From: Zhongshania aliphaticivorans
GTDB taxonomy: Bacteria; Pseudomonadota; Gammaproteobacteria; Pseudomonadales; Spongiibacteraceae
DNA length: 64,000 nt
Assembly: GCF_902705875.1 (NCBI RefSeq)
Contig: NZ_CACSIK010000001.1
Location: forward strand, 419,558-483,557
Reading direction: 5' to 3'
The notes beneath the pieces were generated by a model. The model made no database searches and was not told where the DNA came from. It saw only the letters and a list, made by a program, of their open reading frames with translations. Of this stretch, positions 18,578 to 27,529 are shown one piece after another (the first letter of the stretch is position 1; each line of letters opens with the position of its first letter). Both the position numbers and the translations under genes were made by a program.

Positions 18578-18592
18578 ATAGTACAAAGCTAT
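18578..18592 (+). promoter_or_regulatory. OxyR-like half-site ATAG-n7-CTAT
   Basis: ATAGTACAAAGCTAT lies 130 bases upstream of the peroxiredoxin start and fits the spacing of one OxyR dimer half-site. The second half-site is not convincing. Confidence 0.3.
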
Positions 18593-18721
18593 GATCATAA
18601 TAATAAAATTCAATGGGATTGGCTGGGAGCGGGGTGTATGATTGCCGGTCTGAATCATGTTTAACGGCATACTTTGCCGTTTAATAAATTTATATTAATT
18701 AACTAATCAGAGGTGTATGAA

Positions 18722-19324
18722 ATGGGTGTTTTAGTAGGCAAGCCGGCTCCAGATTTTACGTGTGCAGCAGTACTTGGTACTGGTGAAATTGTTGATAGCT
18801 TTACACTGAGCGAAGCGGCTAAAGGCAAGTATGCATTACTGTTTTTCTACCCATTAGATTTCACGTTTGTTTGTCCTTCGGAGTTGATTGCATTAGATCA
18901 CCGTATGGATAAATTCCGTGAGCTGGGTGTGGAAGTGATCAGTGTATCTATCGATTCTCAATTCACTCATAACGCATGGCGCAACACGGCAATTAAAGAT
19001 GGTGGTATTGGCCCAGTAACCTACACTATGGCTGCTGACGTTCGCCACGATATTTGCCGTGCTTATGATGTAGAAGCAGAGGGTGGTGTGGCTTTCCGCG
19101 GTGCTTTCCTTATCGATAAAGAAGGTTTGGTACGCTCACAGTTGATCAATGATTTACCCCTTGGTCGTAACGTTGATGAGCTTGTACGTTTAGTAGAGGC
19201 ATTACAGTTCCATGAAGAGCACGGTGAAGTTTGCCCTGCAGGCTGGAACAAAGGTGATAAAGGTATGAATGCATCACCTGATGGCGTTGCTGCTTATCTT
19301 TCAGAGAATTCTGATCAGCTATAA
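18722..19324 (+). CDS. Typical 2-Cys peroxiredoxin (AhpC/Prx1 type)
   Basis: A 200-residue thiol peroxidase. The peroxidatic Cys is in FTFVCPSELIAL and the resolving Cys in HGEVCPAGW near the C-terminus. It reduces hydrogen peroxide and organic peroxides in the cytosol. ATG 18722 is eight bases after CAGAGG; an upstream GTG at 18713 lies within that ribosome site. The gene is single, with its own terminator, and is followed by sodB in the opposite orientation, forming an oxidative-stress and iron cluster with bfr and bfd. Confidence 0.95.
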   Translation: MGVLVGKPAPDFTCAAVLGTGEIVDSFTLSEAAKGKYALLFFYPLDFTFVCPSELIALDHRMDKFRELGVEVISVSIDSQFTHNAWRNTAIKDGGIGPVTYTMAADVRHDICRAYDVEAEGGVAFRGAFLIDKEGLVRSQLINDLPLGRNVDELVRLVEALQFHEEHGEVCPAGWNKGDKGMNASPDGVAAYLSENSDQL

Positions 19325-19341
19325 GTTTTTGCGATAGTCGG

Positions 19342-19377
19342 AACCCGTACTTTTGAACGAGAGTGCGGGTTTTTTTA
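19342..19377 (+). terminator. Rho-independent terminator of the peroxiredoxin gene
   Basis: The stem AACCCGTAC / GTGCGGGTT has one G-U pair and is followed by a seven-base T-run. Confidence 0.8.
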
Positions 19378-19439
19378 TTTATGTAAGGTACTCATTGCCA
19401 AAGGCTTTAGGAAATACACTTGCAGTTAGTCTATAGGCT

Positions 19440-19466
19440 AAAAAAAACCCCGCGGAAGCGGGGTTT
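19440..19466 (-). terminator. Rho-independent terminator of sodB
   Basis: A 9-bp perfect stem AAACCCCGC / GCGGGGTTT with a GGAA loop is followed, reading on the minus strand, by a run of T. Confidence 0.88.
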
Positions 19467-19492
19467 GATTTACAACTTGGCAATACGCAATG

Positions 19493-20074
19493 TTATGCGA
19501 AGTTAGCCGCAGCAAATTCCCAGTTTACCAAGTTCCAGAAGCCCTCTAAGTATTTGGGACGTGCATTGCGATAGTCAATGTAATAAGCATGTTCCCAAAC
19601 ATCGGCAGTGAAAAGCGGCGTTTGGCCTTCACGGGCAATAGGGGTGTCGGCATCGTCAGTGTTAACAATTTCTAAGCTGCCATCGGTATTTTTAACCAGC
19701 CATGTCCAGCCTGAACCAAAGTTACCAACCGCTTTGCCATTGAAGGCAGTTTTGAACTCGTCAAAAGAGCCGAATGCTTTGTCGATTGCCGCTGCTAATT
19801 CACCCGTTGGAGCACCGCCACCGTTGGGGCTTAGGCTGTTCCAGTAAAAGGTGTGGTTCCATACCTGAGCGGCTTGGTTAAATAAAACGCCACTTGATGT
19901 TTTGATGATGTCTTCCAGTGATTTACCTTCAAACTCGCTGCCAGGTACCAACTCGTTCAGCTTGGTCAGGTAAGCGTTATGGTGCTTGCCATGGTGGAAG
20001 TCTAAGGTTTCGGCGGAAATGTGTGGTTCTAAGGCATCTTTTGCATAAGGTAGTGCGGGTAATTCAAAAGCCAT
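19493..20074 (-). CDS. sodB: Superoxide dismutase [Fe]
   Basis: A 193-residue iron superoxide dismutase that converts superoxide to H2O2 and O2. The metal ligands are H27, H74, D158 and H162. Q70 and AAQVWNHTFYW are the Fe-type markers (Mn enzymes use a different Gln position). No signal peptide is present, so it is cytosolic. CAGGAGAG precedes the start. It is followed by a strong terminator, so it is a single-gene unit. Confidence 0.98.
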   Translation of the reverse strand: MAFELPALPYAKDALEPHISAETLDFHHGKHHNAYLTKLNELVPGSEFEGKSLEDIIKTSSGVLFNQAAQVWNHTFYWNSLSPNGGGAPTGELAAAIDKAFGSFDEFKTAFNGKAVGNFGSGWTWLVKNTDGSLEIVNTDDADTPIAREGQTPLFTADVWEHAYYIDYRNARPKYLEGFWNLVNWEFAAANFA

Positions 20075-20163
20075 GTGATTCTCTCCTGAGTATGGTTTTG
20101 TGTTGTAAAGCTATTATGTTCTGCCGATATTTTCACTGTTAGTCGTGAATTATTCCAGCAAAA

Positions 20164-20796
20164 TCAGGGCCAACGCCAACCGCCTAGCTGCTGCCAGCGA
20201 TTGACAATTTGGCAGAACAGCTCTGCGGTTTTAAGCGCATCGTAAGCCGCGCTATGAGCTTCATTGTTATCGAAGTCAATGTCGGCCAGCTGACAAGCCC
20301 TAGCTAACACAGTGTGGCCATAAGCAAGCCCTGATAGGCTTGCGGTATCCATCACTGAAAAGGGGTGGAAGGGGTTGCGTTTAATATTGCTGCGCTCGAT
20401 GGCGGCTAACACAAAGCCGAGATCGAAGTGCGCATTGTGCCCTACCAGCACTGCACGAGTGCACCCATTAGCCTTAACCTGCTGGCGAATCCGTTTCATC
20501 AACTCGCCCATTACAGTGACTTCTTTTTGAGCCTGTCGCAATGGGTTGTGGGGGTCAATACCGGTAAATTCAAGGGCCGCAGGTTCTAAATTCGCACCTT
20601 CGAAAGGTTCGACGTGGTAGTTTACCGTGTCGTCTGGTTCGAGTTGGCCAGAGTCATCCATGCGTAAAAAAGTGGCCGCGATTTCAAGAACCGCGTCTGT
20701 TTGGCTATTAAATCCCCCTGTTTCGACGTCAATAACGACAGGGAGAAAGCCTCGAAAGCGTTGTGCAATCATCGATTTTTCATCGCTGAAATCCAT
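20164..20796 (-). CDS. rnt: Ribonuclease T
   Basis: A 210-residue DEDDh exonuclease that trims the 3' ends of tRNA and other stable RNAs. The motifs are VIDVETGGF (ExoI), GHNAHFDLGF (ExoII) and AHSAAYDALKTAELF (ExoIII), and the ending ...VNRWQQLGGW is family-typical. The preferred start is ATG 20796, seven bases after the pyrC stop. A longer frame starting inside pyrC adds 14 residues without family match. The pyrC-rnt pairing is known in pseudomonads. Confidence 0.96.
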   Translation of the reverse strand: MDFSDEKSMIAQRFRGFLPVVIDVETGGFNSQTDAVLEIAATFLRMDDSGQLEPDDTVNYHVEPFEGANLEPAALEFTGIDPHNPLRQAQKEVTVMGELMKRIRQQVKANGCTRAVLVGHNAHFDLGFVLAAIERSNIKRNPFHPFSVMDTASLSGLAYGHTVLARACQLADIDFDNNEAHSAAYDALKTAELFCQIVNRWQQLGGWRWP

Positions 20797-20803
20797 AGTT
20801 GTC

Positions 20804-21838
20804 TCAGGCGAGCTGCCATTGCAGCTGTTCACCGCCACGCAGTGGGTAAATAGTATCTGATCCTAGCGGCAGTTGCTCCGGCGCGGTCCAGCTGTTTTTA
20901 TGCAAGATGATCGTGTCACTGTTGCGTGGCAGTCCGTAAAAATCTGGGCCATAAAAGCTAGCAAAGGCTTCAAGTTTGTCCAGCTTGTCTGCGGCTTCAA
21001 AGGCTTCGGCATACAGTTCGATAGCGGCGTAGGCGGTGTAGCAGCCCGCGCAGCCGCAGTCTGTTTCTTTGCGGTGACGCGCATGAGGGGCGGAGTCGGT
21101 GCCCAAGAAAAACTTTGGGCTGCCTGATGTCGCTGCATTAATAAGTGCTTGTTGATGAGTGTTGCGCTTAAGAATGGGCAGGCAGTAATAGTGGGGGCGT
21201 ATGCCTCCGGCCAGCATATGATTGCGATTATACAGCATATGGTGGGCGGTGATTGTTGCGGCGATATTGGCGCTGGCGCCACTAACAAACTGAGCCGCAT
21301 CTGCAGTGGTAATATGTTCCAAGACCATTTTTAAGTCGGGGAAGTTAGTGGCAATCGGTGTTAAATGGCGCTCAATGAAGCGTGCTTCGCGATCAAAAAT
21401 GTCAATATCGGCGTCGGTAACTTCGCCATGCACTAGGAGGGGTAAACCGTATTTCTCCATCGCGGCGATGACGGGATAAAGTTTTTCTATGCTGGTGACG
21501 CCAGAATCCGAATTTGTTGTGGCGCCTGCAGGGTACAACTTGGCCGCAAACACCGTGTCTGATGCGGCGGCATCGGCAATATCAGCCTCTGTGGTGTTGT
21601 CAGTCAGATACAGCACCATGAGAGGGGTAACTTGGTGGCCGCTTGTTGGTAGTGCTTGGATGATGCGTTGCCGATAAGCATTAGCTTCGATTAGATTTCT
21701 AACGGGTGGAGTCAAGTTAGGCATAACGATCGCGCGGCCGAAATATCGACTTGCGTCGGCGACTGTATGGGGTAACGCGTCGCCGTCACGTAGGTGAATG
21801 TGCCAATCGTCAGGGCGGGTAATTTCTAGGGTTTGCAT
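20804..21838 (-). CDS. pyrC: Dihydroorotase
   Basis: A 344-residue class II dihydroorotase, the third step of pyrimidine synthesis. It interconverts carbamoyl-aspartate and dihydroorotate. The zinc ligands appear in DWHIHLRDG, and LLVHGEV, LEHITT and the [13 protein letters not shown] loop fit the E. coli type. Length is as in E. coli (348). It is first in an operon with rnt. Confidence 0.97.
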   Translation of the reverse strand: MQTLEITRPDDWHIHLRDGDALPHTVADASRYFGRAIVMPNLTPPVRNLIEANAYRQRIIQALPTSGHQVTPLMVLYLTDNTTEADIADAAASDTVFAAKLYPAGATTNSDSGVTSIEKLYPVIAAMEKYGLPLLVHGEVTDADIDIFDREARFIERHLTPIATNFPDLKMVLEHITTADAAQFVSGASANIAATITAHHMLYNRNHMLAGGIRPHYYCLPILKRNTHQQALINAATSGSPKFFLGTDSAPHARHRKETDCGCAGCYTAYAAIELYAEAFEAADKLDKLEAFASFYGPDFYGLPRNSDTIILHKNSWTAPEQLPLGSDTIYPLRGGEQLQWQLA

Positions 21839-21933
21839 GTTGTGCCTTAATACAAGCTCCCGTTATTGGCCCAAAGTCGGGCTTGGTTGGAAGCGTAGTG
21901 TCTGGCGGGGAATGCTACAGGAATTTGCTTGGG

Positions 21934-21973
21934 GTATAAACACCCGCGGTATGCGTTTGGCGGGTGTTTATAC
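21934..21973 (-). terminator. Strong hairpin between the comEA-like gene and pyrC
   Basis: A 14-bp perfect stem GTATAAACACCCGC / GCGGGTGTTTATAC with a 12-base loop lies 10 bases past the comEA-like stop. The T-tract is short. Confidence 0.65.
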
Positions 21974-21983
21974 TGGCTTAAGC

Positions 21984-22289
21984 TTACTCTTCACTTGGTG
22001 GTGGCGCCCCGATTTTGCTGAATGTCAGCTCGTTGCTATTGGCTTTAACAATGCTGCTACCAACGCCGGGGACCTTGATGAGATCTTCCGGTGACTGGAT
22101 TTCGCCATTTTCCTCGCGGTAGCGAATAATCGCTGCTGCTCGTTTGGGGCCAATGCCTTTCAGAGTCTGTAGTTCTTCCGCGCTGGCGGTGTTGATGTCC
22201 ATCGCGTTGGCGGAATTAAAAAGAGGAAGGCTCAAAAGTAGAATAAATAACACGTGGCGCACGTATACGCGGCAATGGGAGTATTTCAT
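21984..22289 (-). CDS. ComEA-like helix-hairpin-helix DNA-binding protein
   Basis: A 101-residue exported protein. The N-terminal signal segment is RVYVRHVLFILLLSLPLFNSANA. It is followed by tandem helix-hairpin-helix motifs: MDINTASAEELQTLKGIGPKRAAAIIRYR and then LIKVPGVGSSIVKAN. Such short ComEA proteins bind DNA in the periplasm and help natural transformation in other Gammaproteobacteria; here that role is inferred. AGGAA precedes ATG 22289. Upstream in-frame starts lack a ribosome site. Confidence 0.9.
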   Translation of the reverse strand: MKYSHCRVYVRHVLFILLLSLPLFNSANAMDINTASAEELQTLKGIGPKRAAAIIRYREENGEIQSPEDLIKVPGVGSSIVKANSNELTFSKIGAPPPSEE

Positions 22290-22597
22290 CGTAAAAGTTC
22301 CTTTTAAAGATGAAGTGGGTGGTAGTTTTAAAGTGAGCGCACACTCCGGTGGACTCACTTTAAGCATAGAGCATGTCGATAATGATGCAAAGAGTGTGAT
22401 TTGATTTTATTGTTAACGAGTAAACGTCGTTATTTCGTGGTTTTTTGTTGGTTTTGGGGCTCAGTGCTGCATTGAATCTTGGTTATATTAAACCTCTTGT
22501 AGTGTGGCATGGCGCGGCGGCTTAAAGATCGGTAAAATGGCGGTCTTTTTTTCATCCTGCAGGCAAGGCGCTCTGCAGGTATTCAGCGGAGTGTGTA
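22290..22597. other. Divergent intergenic region, 308 bases
   Basis: This lies between the comEA-like gene and argG and holds the promoters of both. At 22328-22363 a 10-bp perfect inverted repeat TTAAAGTGAG / CTCACTTTAA with a 16-base loop stands 39 bases upstream of the comEA-like start. It could be an operator or a leader hairpin. I see no coding sequence. Confidence 0.45.
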
Positions 22598-23821
22598 ATG
22601 TCGGATATCAACAAGGTTGTGTTGGCTTATTCTGGTGGCCTCGATACCTCAGTTATTGTCAGGTGGCTACAGGATACCTACCAGTGTGAGGTGGTTACAT
22701 TCACCGCCGATATTGGACAGGGCGAAGAGGTAGAGCCTGCCCGCGCTAAGGCGAAAGCCCTTGGTGTCCAAGAGATTTATATTGACGATCTGCGTGAAGA
22801 GTATGTTCGTGATTTTGTTTACCCAATGTTCCGTGCTAACGCTATTTACGAAGGCGAGTATTTATTAGGTACCTCAATAGCTCGCCCTCTGATTGCTAAG
22901 CGTTTAATTGAAATTGCCAATGAAACCGGCGCCGATGCCATTTCTCATGGTGCGACCGGTAAAGGTAATGATCAAGTCCGGTTTGAACTAGGCGCATACT
23001 CCTTAAAGCCGGGTATCAAAGTGATTGCCCCATGGCGTGAGTGGGATCTGACTTCACGTGAAACGTTGATGGCATATTGTGCTGAACGTAATATACCGGT
23101 TGATTTTGCAGGCAAAAAGAAAAAGTCACCTTATTCTATGGATGCCAATTTACTGCATATTTCCTATGAGGGTGGCAATCTAGAGGATCCGTTCTGGGAA
23201 GCAGAAGAAGATATGTGGCGCTGGAGTGTTAGCCCAGAAGCGGCTCCAGATACCCCAACATATATAGAGATTGGTTATCAAAACGGTGACCCAGTAACGT
23301 TAAATGGCGAAGCTTTGAGTCCTGCAACGATGTTGACGACCCTTAATAAGCTGGGTGGTGACAATGGTATTGGGCGTTTAGATTTAGTTGAAAACCGCTA
23401 TGTGGGAATGAAATCGCGCGGCTGTTATGAAACCCCCGGCGGTACAATTATGTTGCGGGCGCATCGCGCGATTGAATCCATTACCTTAGACCGTGAAGCG
23501 GCGCATTTGAAAGATGAACTGATGCCGCGTTATGCAAAATTGATTTATAACGGTTATTGGTTCAGCCCTGAGCGTCGTATGCTGCAAGCCGCCATTGATG
23601 AGTCACAGGGTTTTGTGAATGGTGTGGTTCGCTTGAAACTCTACAAAGGAAATGTGGTCGTAGTGGGTCGCAAGTCTGATAATTCCCTGTTTGACGAAGC
23701 TATCGCTACCTTTGAAGATGATGCGGGTGCATACGATCAAAAAGATGCAGAAGGTTTTATAAAACTTAATGCCTTGCGCTTACGTATCGCTGCAAATAAA
23801 GGTCGTTCTCAGCTGTCGTAG
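22598..23821 (+). CDS. argG: Argininosuccinate synthase
   Basis: A 407-residue enzyme that condenses citrulline and aspartate with ATP in arginine synthesis. The N-terminal ATP-binding P-loop is [24 protein letters not shown] and [17 protein letters not shown] are signature stretches. The length is normal for the short bacterial type. GGAG precedes ATG 22598 and a terminator follows, so it is monocistronic. Confidence 0.98.
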   Translation: MSDINKVVLAYSGGLDTSVIVRWLQDTYQCEVVTFTADIGQGEEVEPARAKAKALGVQEIYIDDLREEYVRDFVYPMFRANAIYEGEYLLGTSIARPLIAKRLIEIANETGADAISHGATGKGNDQVRFELGAYSLKPGIKVIAPWREWDLTSRETLMAYCAERNIPVDFAGKKKKSPYSMDANLLHISYEGGNLEDPFWEAEEDMWRWSVSPEAAPDTPTYIEIGYQNGDPVTLNGEALSPATMLTTLNKLGGDNGIGRLDLVENRYVGMKSRGCYETPGGTIMLRAHRAIESITLDREAAHLKDELMPRYAKLIYNGYWFSPERRMLQAAIDESQGFVNGVVRLKLYKGNVVVVGRKSDNSLFDEAIATFEDDAGAYDQKDAEGFIKLNALRLRIAANKGRSQLS

Positions 23822-23829
23822 AGGAATGG

Positions 23830-23857
23830 AAAGGGGCGATATAGCCCCTTTGTTTTT
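23830..23857 (+). terminator. Rho-independent terminator of argG
   Basis: The stem AAAGGGGC / GCCCCTTT with a 6-base loop is followed by GTTTTT. Confidence 0.85.
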
Positions 23858-23955
23858 AGAGTAAAGAATAATCATAGTCAGGTTATCTGGCTTTTATGCT
23901 AAAGCTCCGGTGCACACCTTGCAGCCGGCTGTATTTGCAAAATGGGACGCTATTG

Positions 23956-26910
23956 ATGAATTTTTTTGAACCGCAGATTTACGCGCGCAGCCTCAAAGTT
24001 CTGTCGCTCGGCATTGCTTTCACCACGGTAGCGGCCTGTAGTGGGGACGACAGTTCGTCTTCATTTTCTGGTACTGAGCCTAATTCTCGGCAATTTACTA
24101 TAAATGAGAGTTTGGCATCGGTGTCCTTTGCAGGTGGTTCAACGCTGAACCTCACTGAGAACTTTGGTAGTAGTGCATTTCGTCCAATTGGTGAGTCTAA
24201 CGATGTGTTTTATAGCATCAGCGATCGCGGTCCAACCATTGATTGTGCAGACAGTGAAGCAGCTATTGGTGTCGCTAACTTTTGCGGAGCAGATAGTGGT
24301 TCAATCTTCGCTATTCCTGATTATGCACCTAAAATCGTCAAGTGGGAGCTGAGTGGAATTGGCACCGAGCTGGCGCTTGAGCAAACAGAGGTTATTACTA
24401 TAAAAGGTAGTAATAGCTTGGCGGTGAATGGTTTGCCAAATAGCTTTACCAATGCAACAAATGAAAAGGCGTTTGGGCCTGATGGCCTTGAATTGCCAGC
24501 AACCGCAAATGGAATAGACCCTGAAGCGCTGGTTGTGCTCGATAATGGTAAATTTTGGATTGCGGAAGAGAATGGCCCAAGTTTATTGTTGGTAGATACC
24601 GATGGCCGTATTTTACAGCGCCAAGTTCCATCTGGCTCTGCTACTGATCTTGGTGGTGCCAATTACACCGTAAGCGACGGGATTTTACCTGCCATCTTTT
24701 CTCGCCGTAAGCTTGATCGCGGTATCGAGGCATTGGCATTAAGCCCAGATAACACGCATTTGTATTTTATTATGCAAAGTGCGCTCGCTAACCCTGATAG
24801 TGATGCCGCAGACAGTTCGCGCATAGTGCGTATTGGTAAAATTGAATTAAACAGCGATGGCACACCAAATGCGATGGTGGGTGAGTACTTATATAGGCTT
24901 GATCCTGCATCGAATTTTGGCATTAAGTCGACCAATAGTGGTGACCTAGATAGCAATGGGGATTTTCTGGCCCAGAGTGAAGTAACCATCAATGAAGCGA
25001 TTGCCCTTGATGATGATTATTTGGTTATTGTTGAGCAAGCAAAAACGGTGAGTAAGTATTTCCGTATTAACTTAGCTAACGCCACTAATGTTTTGGGTAC
25101 TGACGTTGATTTTATTAGCACCGTACCTAGCTTGGAAGAACAGGAAAGCCTCACCGGCATTGATTTTGTGGTTAAGCAGCTAGGCTATGATTCGTTAACA
25201 ATGCCGCTACCCACCACAATTGATCCCTTGGCAGAAAATATAGAAGCGATGGCATTGCTAGATTCAAATTTTGCAGTGCTTATCAATGACAATCAATACG
25301 GTATTTATGGCGACAGCAGCATTGTTGCGGTGCTGCCTATTGGCTCATTTGTCGTACTTTCATCTGCACCCGTTAAGCCCTCCATCAGCTACGATGTAGA
25401 TACTTCTGCATCATATAAGCGAGACGATGCAAGCTTTGGGGCTGGGGCGGCGACATCAGTTGCCATCGATGGTACTTATTTCCAGATGTTCGTGGTGAAT
25501 AACGAAGCGGATACTGTTGATGTGTGGGATATCACTGACCCACTAACACCGCCAGACAGCAGTGTTGAATTGGATCTTGCCGAAGCGGCGACTAGCTCAG
25601 GGCTAAGCTTGGGTTCACCTAAGTGGGTGACTATTGGCGGGACATACGTTGCTGTGGCAATAGATAATAGCGATCCTCAGGCTAATGGCATTGTGGCGCT
25701 TTACTCCTTGGAAGATCTAAGTCTTGTTACTACCTATACCGTTGGTGCTGCACCTAAAATGGCGGTGTTTGACGCCTTTTCGAATTTTATTTCTGTTGCC
25801 AATGAAGGTATCCCTAGCGATGACTACAGCTCTGACCCAGTGGGTTCGGTCACCGTCATTGATATCTCCGATAGTGTTGATAGCCCAACGATAACCACAA
25901 TAGGTTTTGAAGACTTTAATGTTGGTGGAAGTCGCGAGGCTGACTTGCCAGAAGCGGTTCGTATCTTTGGCGCCAATGCACCGTCTGTGGCACAGGATTT
26001 GGAGCCGGAGCACATTGTTGTGTCGCTGGATAACGCCAAGTTATTTGTCACTCTGCAAGAGAATAACGCCGTTGCGGTGATTGATGTCAGTGACCTGACT
26101 ATTGATCATATCGTTGCCCTGGGGAGTAAGAATTTTGGTGTTGCCGGTAATGAGTTAGATGTCAATGACGATGATAATGTTGATATTCGAACTTGGGATG
26201 GTGTTTACGGCATGTATCAGCCCGACGGTATTGCGGCATATCGTTTCGGAAATGAAAATTACTTTGTGACAGTGAATGAAGGCGCAGCTAGAGAGAATGC
26301 GGCTTTTTCTGAGGCTGTTAGAGCGGAAGATTTGGGTAGTGCTGGTAATCCAGGTATTGACGCTGATAACCCAAGCTTTTTTGATGCCCAGGATAGTGAT
26401 GAGTTGGGTCGATTAACGGTTAGCACAGAGGCAGGCGATGTCGATGACGACGGTGATATCGATCAAATTACGGCCTTTGGCGCGCGATCGTTTTCGATTT
26501 GGAATGAAGATGGCGATCTAATGTATGACTCAGGTTCTGATCTGGCCAAAATTACAAATGCCATTGTAGGTGCTGGCTTTAATGATAGTGACCAGGCTAG
26601 CGATGAGCGTGGTGTAGAGCCAAAAGGGATTGTATTGTTGTCCAGCTCCAGCCGTATATATGCTTTTATTAGCTTGGAGGGCACGGGCGGCGTTGCTGTC
26701 TACGATATTACGTCTCCATTGGGCGTGCAGTTTGTTCAGTACGTGAACAACCGGACGTTTACTGCTGATCAGTCGCTGGATAGTGGTGATGTTGGTGCCG
26801 GGGCTATCACAGCATTTTTTATTGATAGTAGTGCGTATATTGCTGTTGCCAATGCCAGCACTGGCAGTGTGCGAGTTATGCTAGTTGACTCAGGTATTGA
26901 CGACGAATAA
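23956..26910 (+). CDS. Lipoprotein with phytase-like esterase and choice-of-anchor-I domains
   Basis: Using ATG 23956 the protein has 984 residues and a lipobox TVAAC with lipidated C28; an earlier ATG at 23896 lacks a ribosome site. The N-terminal half (about 40-440) fits the esterase-like phytase beta-propeller (PF13449: YSISDRGPTIDC, GPDGLELPATANGIDPEAL). The C-terminal half (about 470-980) fits the choice-of-anchor I propeller family, with VVNNEADTVDVWDI, ENNAVAVIDVSDL and a DVDDDGDIDQ calcium-type loop. It is probably a cell-surface or periplasmic phosphoesterase-like protein. Its activity is not established. Many Asp-rich loops suggest calcium binding. It stands alone between terminators. 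Confidence 0.8.
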   Translation: MNFFEPQIYARSLKVLSLGIAFTTVAACSGDDSSSSFSGTEPNSRQFTINESLASVSFAGGSTLNLTENFGSSAFRPIGESNDVFYSISDRGPTIDCADSEAAIGVANFCGADSGSIFAIPDYAPKIVKWELSGIGTELALEQTEVITIKGSNSLAVNGLPNSFTNATNEKAFGPDGLELPATANGIDPEALVVLDNGKFWIAEENGPSLLLVDTDGRILQRQVPSGSATDLGGANYTVSDGILPAIFSRRKLDRGIEALALSPDNTHLYFIMQSALANPDSDAADSSRIVRIGKIELNSDGTPNAMVGEYLYRLDPASNFGIKSTNSGDLDSNGDFLAQSEVTINEAIALDDDYLVIVEQAKTVSKYFRINLANATNVLGTDVDFISTVPSLEEQESLTGIDFVVKQLGYDSLTMPLPTTIDPLAENIEAMALLDSNFAVLINDNQYGIYGDSSIVAVLPIGSFVVLSSAPVKPSISYDVDTSASYKRDDASFGAGAATSVAIDGTYFQMFVVNNEADTVDVWDITDPLTPPDSSVELDLAEAATSSGLSLGSPKWVTIGGTYVAVAIDNSDPQANGIVALYSLEDLSLVTTYTVGAAPKMAVFDAFSNFISVANEGIPSDDYSSDPVGSVTVIDISDSVDSPTITTIGFEDFNVGGSREADLPEAVRIFGANAPSVAQDLEPEHIVVSLDNAKLFVTLQENNAVAVIDVSDLTIDHIVALGSKNFGVAGNELDVNDDDNVDIRTWDGVYGMYQPDGIAAYRFGNENYFVTVNEGAARENAAFSEAVRAEDLGSAGNPGIDADNPSFFDAQDSDELGRLTVSTEAGDVDDDGDIDQITAFGARSFSIWNEDGDLMYDSGSDLAKITNAIVGAGFNDSDQASDERGVEPKGIVLLSSSSRIYAFISLEGTGGVAVYDITSPLGVQFVQYVNNRTFTADQSLDSGDVGAGAITAFFIDSSAYIAVANASTGSVRVMLVDSGIDDE

Positions 26911-26925
26911 GTATTTAAGCATTGC

Positions 26926-26958
26926 AAAAAACCGCCTTGGAGACATGGCGGTTTTTTT
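26926..26958. terminator. Bidirectional terminator
   Basis: The stem AAAAACCGCC / GGCGGTTTTT has a 10-base loop, T-rich on one strand and matched by A-run on the other. It separates the lipoprotein gene and the convergent response-regulator gene. Confidence 0.85.
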
Positions 26959-26986
26959 ATGCGTTTTATTCTACCAAGAAAGACGG

Positions 26987-27529
26987 CTAAGTTTTGACGG
27001 GCCGTTTTTGGAGTTTACGTTGTAAGGTGCGTCTATGCATGCCAAGTTGACGGGCGGTTTCTGAGATATTGCCGTTGTGTTCAGTCAGAACTCGCTGAAT
27101 GTGTTCCCATTCGATTCGGTCTAGAGAAGGTGGGCTGAGTGAATCAAGTTGGGTGTCTTCCGTGGTGGTTTGATTGTCAAATGCGGCAAGAATTTCTCTT
27201 GTGCCGGCGGGTTTTTGTAAGTAATTCTCTGCGCCCATTTTTATAGCATCTACCGTTGTGGCAATGCTGGAATACCCAGTTAAGACAATCATTCTTAAAT
27301 TCGGAAAGCGATTGCGCAACACCGGAATAAGGCTGAGGCCGGATTTGGTTTCTAGTTTAAGGTCGATAACTGCCTTGTCTGGTGTATAGGTCTGGCAGCA
27401 CAATAAGGCTTCATCAACGCTGTGAGCGACAGTAACAACATATCCCCGACGCTTTAATGATCGACAGAGTGTTGTGGTGAAGGTGACATCATCATCTACT
27501 AACAAAAATTTGTTGTTGTTTTCGCTCAT
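26987..27529 (-). CDS. Redox response regulator, RegA/PrrA/RoxR family
   Basis: A 180-residue regulator. The receiver domain (5-120) has D12/D13, phosphoacceptor D56 in VIDLKLE, and a Lys in LQKPAG. A short linker follows, and the Fis-type helix-turn-helix (about 140-178) is NISETARQLGMHRRTLQRKL. This layout and size match the RegA/PrrA/ActR/RoxR family that controls respiration and redox genes. Its ATG overlaps the kinase stop by four bases, so the kinase is translated first in one operon. Confidence 0.93.
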   Translation of the reverse strand: MSENNNKFLLVDDDVTFTTTLCRSLKRRGYVVTVAHSVDEALLCCQTYTPDKAVIDLKLETKSGLSLIPVLRNRFPNLRMIVLTGYSSIATTVDAIKMGAENYLQKPAGTREILAAFDNQTTTEDTQLDSLSPPSLDRIEWEHIQRVLTEHNGNISETARQLGMHRRTLQRKLQKRPVKT

